From: an uncultured Alistipes sp.
GTDB taxonomy: Bacteria; Bacteroidota; Bacteroidia; Bacteroidales; Rikenellaceae
DNA: 64,000 bases
Direction: 5' to 3'
Assembly: GCA_904502285.1 (NCBI GenBank)
Contig: CAJGEC010000008.1
Coordinates: forward strand, 1 to 64,000
Positions within the stretch are counted from its first letter, which is position 1, and every line of letters begins with the position of its first letter. The position numbers and the translations under genes are program-made. Positions 62,852-64,000 of the stretch are shown one piece after another. The notes under the pieces were generated by a model. It was given only the letters and a program-made list of their open reading frames with translations, was not told where the DNA came from and searched no databases.

Positions 62852-63259
62852 ATGAATGATTCAATTATTAAAACAATTTGCAAATCTGTAGTTGCAGTTG
62901 TTGGGGGCAACTTATTAGGCTTCCTCTTAGAATTCTTACTTTTGATGGTATTTGGATGGTTAATGGATTTTGGATTGCTTTGGTTTCTAATCATAGGAAC
63001 ATCGCTTCTTCCTATAATAACATGTGTACCAGTTGGACTAACAGTTTTTCTGACAAAACTATTTAATAATAGAATTGCAGGAATCGTGTTTGGTTTACTT
63101 ATCTCGATTTGGCTAATTATAACCACTATTGAATTTTGGGTATTTTTGTTTCAATTCGATGTATCTGATAGCGATTGGTTTAAGGCTATTGCTATTACAT
63201 TAACAATGGTGTGTGATATTATAGCCTCATTTTACGTACCATTTGAATTACAGGAATAA
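62852..63259 (+). CDS. Small multi-pass membrane protein
   Basis: 135 residues with about four hydrophobic helices: VVAVVGGNLLGFLLEFLLLM, then LLWFLIIGTSLLPIITCVPV, then IAGIVFGLLISIWLIITTIE and ITLTMVCDIIASF. No conserved catalytic residues are apparent. It is 12 nt after the TerB-like gene and AT-rich. I do not recognise a family. Confidence 0.6.
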   Translation: MNDSIIKTICKSVVAVVGGNLLGFLLEFLLLMVFGWLMDFGLLWFLIIGTSLLPIITCVPVGLTVFLTKLFNNRIAGIVFGLLISIWLIITTIEFWVFLFQFDVSDSDWFKAIAITLTMVCDIIASFYVPFELQE

Positions 63260-63286
63260 TGTTGTATAATTAAATTACGAAATATT

Positions 63287-63640
63287 ATGGATGTCTTATT
63301 TCTTGCTATTTCCGCAATATCATTTATTGCAGCATTTGGAATTCACATTCAAGCTTCAAATTCAAGCGATGGATGGTGTGGGTATATGGCAATCCCTTGG
63401 ATGAGTGCTATTCCATGGATAAGTGGTTTTGTCTTAGCTGTCATTCCACAATCACTACTATTCAATATTAGTTGGTGGTGGTTATTCCTAATTAACATTC
63501 CTGTTGTTTACATTCTAGGTCCATTATTTACAGGATTTATCTTGCGAAGAATAGCAAGTGGAAAGGGCGCTGGAATTGATGTTATCACCTCGCTTTGTAT
63601 TGCTGTTATAACATTAGTAATAGGTATCATATTAAGGTGA
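63287..63640 (+). CDS. Small multi-pass membrane protein
   Basis: 117 residues with three or four hydrophobic segments (LFLAISAISFIAAFGIHI, WISGFVLAVIPQSLLFNIS, WWWLFLINIPVVYILGPLFT, VITSLCIAVITLVIGIILR). Trp-rich middle part. No family recognised. It is 27 nt after the preceding membrane gene and 25 nt before the next. Confidence 0.6.
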   Translation: MDVLFLAISAISFIAAFGIHIQASNSSDGWCGYMAIPWMSAIPWISGFVLAVIPQSLLFNISWWWLFLINIPVVYILGPLFTGFILRRIASGKGAGIDVITSLCIAVITLVIGIILR

Positions 63641-63665
63641 GATAGATAACAATATAATTATTACT

Positions 63666-63986
63666 ATGAAGGTCTTAAGATTTTTCACAAGGAATTGGCT
63701 ATTGATAATGGCCATTTTGTTACTATTATGCTTATTCAACATGCCATACGGCTACTATCAATTACTACGTTTTGTAGCAATGATAGTATTTGGCATTAGT
63801 GCATTTAACTATGGATCTAAGCATAATAGTCAATTGATGATAATAATGGGCGTATTAGTTCTTCTTTTTCAGCCATTTTTCCCAATTGCATTAGGTAGAA
63901 TTATATGGAACATCATCGATGTCATAGTTGCAATATTCTTACTATACCTGTGGTATAAAGAAGTTAGCATCAAGAAAAAGAGATGA
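63666..63986 (+). CDS. Small multi-pass membrane protein
   Basis: 106 residues with three or four hydrophobic helices (WLLIMAILLLLCLFNM, LLRFVAMIVFGISAFNYG, LMIIMGVLVLLFQPFFPIAL, IIDVIVAIFLLYLW) and a basic C terminus (KEVSIKKKR). Last complete gene in the window and probably still within the TerB-headed transcript. No family recognised. Confidence 0.6.
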   Translation: MKVLRFFTRNWLLIMAILLLLCLFNMPYGYYQLLRFVAMIVFGISAFNYGSKHNSQLMIIMGVLVLLFQPFFPIALGRIIWNIIDVIVAIFLLYLWYKEVSIKKKR

Positions 63987-64000
63987 GACTTTTATTTTAA

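Overview
The window comes from a Bacteroidales chromosome, most likely an Alistipes-like (Rikenellaceae) gut commensal. The evidence is a SusC/SusD pair, many lipoproteins with BACON-like or Ig-like domains, DUF1573, DUF3244 and DUF4834 type proteins, a GlnRS, a B12-dependent ribonucleotide reductase, and promoters of the Bacteroidetes TTTG / TAnnTTTG type. The genus is inferred; the phylum and order are well supported.

Layout. 1-125: initiator tRNA on the minus strand with its terminator, and the tail of what looks like a second, convergent copy at the window edge. 402-17620: one promoter, nine tightly spaced plus-strand genes and one strong terminator. These are SusC, SusD, several lipoproteins, two leucine-rich-repeat lipoproteins, a subtilisin-family (S8) protease lipoprotein, a DUF1573 protein, a small lipocalin-like lipoprotein and a large Fn3/Ig-like lipoprotein. 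This reads as a surface uptake locus built around a protease, so a protein or peptide substrate is more likely than a glycan (inference). 17.7-25.8 kb: an accessory island of mostly unfamiliar genes. They include a PD-(D/E)XK nuclease-like protein, a tryptophan-repeat protein, a WYL regulator paired with a uracil-DNA-glycosylase-fold protein, a free-standing FtsK-gamma-like winged helix, and a shortened DnaE-like protein that has lost its catalytic aspartates. The edges carry short inverted and direct repeats. This is the best candidate in the window for an undescribed system.

25.8-36.5 kb: two divergent, related surface lipoproteins, nrdJ, a TrmH/SpoU methyltransferase, an outer-membrane protein and glnS. 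36.6-41.6 kb: a minus-strand group of small secreted or outer-membrane proteins, with a membrane-anchored TPR/HTH regulator upstream. 41.9-48.3 kb: glutathione peroxidase, gapA, DUF4834-mlaE-mlaF (lipid transport), an esterase, a YfcE-type phosphodiesterase and a secreted nuclease. 48.4-56.7 kb: two BACON lipoproteins, two small lipoprotein-like genes, an RlmI-like methyltransferase, an RNase D-like exonuclease and recQ. 56.7-60.3 kb: PqqD-like protein, His-rich protein, TonB receptor and a secreted HMA-domain protein, together looking like a metal (perhaps copper) uptake set. 60.4-61.9 kb: a BACON/SusE-F-like lipoprotein. 62.1-64 kb: an AT-rich group of a TerB-like protein and three small membrane proteins, preceded by a structured non-coding stretch.

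Most transcription units can be delimited by eye, because rho-independent hairpins and TAnnTTTG boxes are clear. Several start codons were moved downstream where the longer reading frame would begin inside or upstream of its own -7 box.
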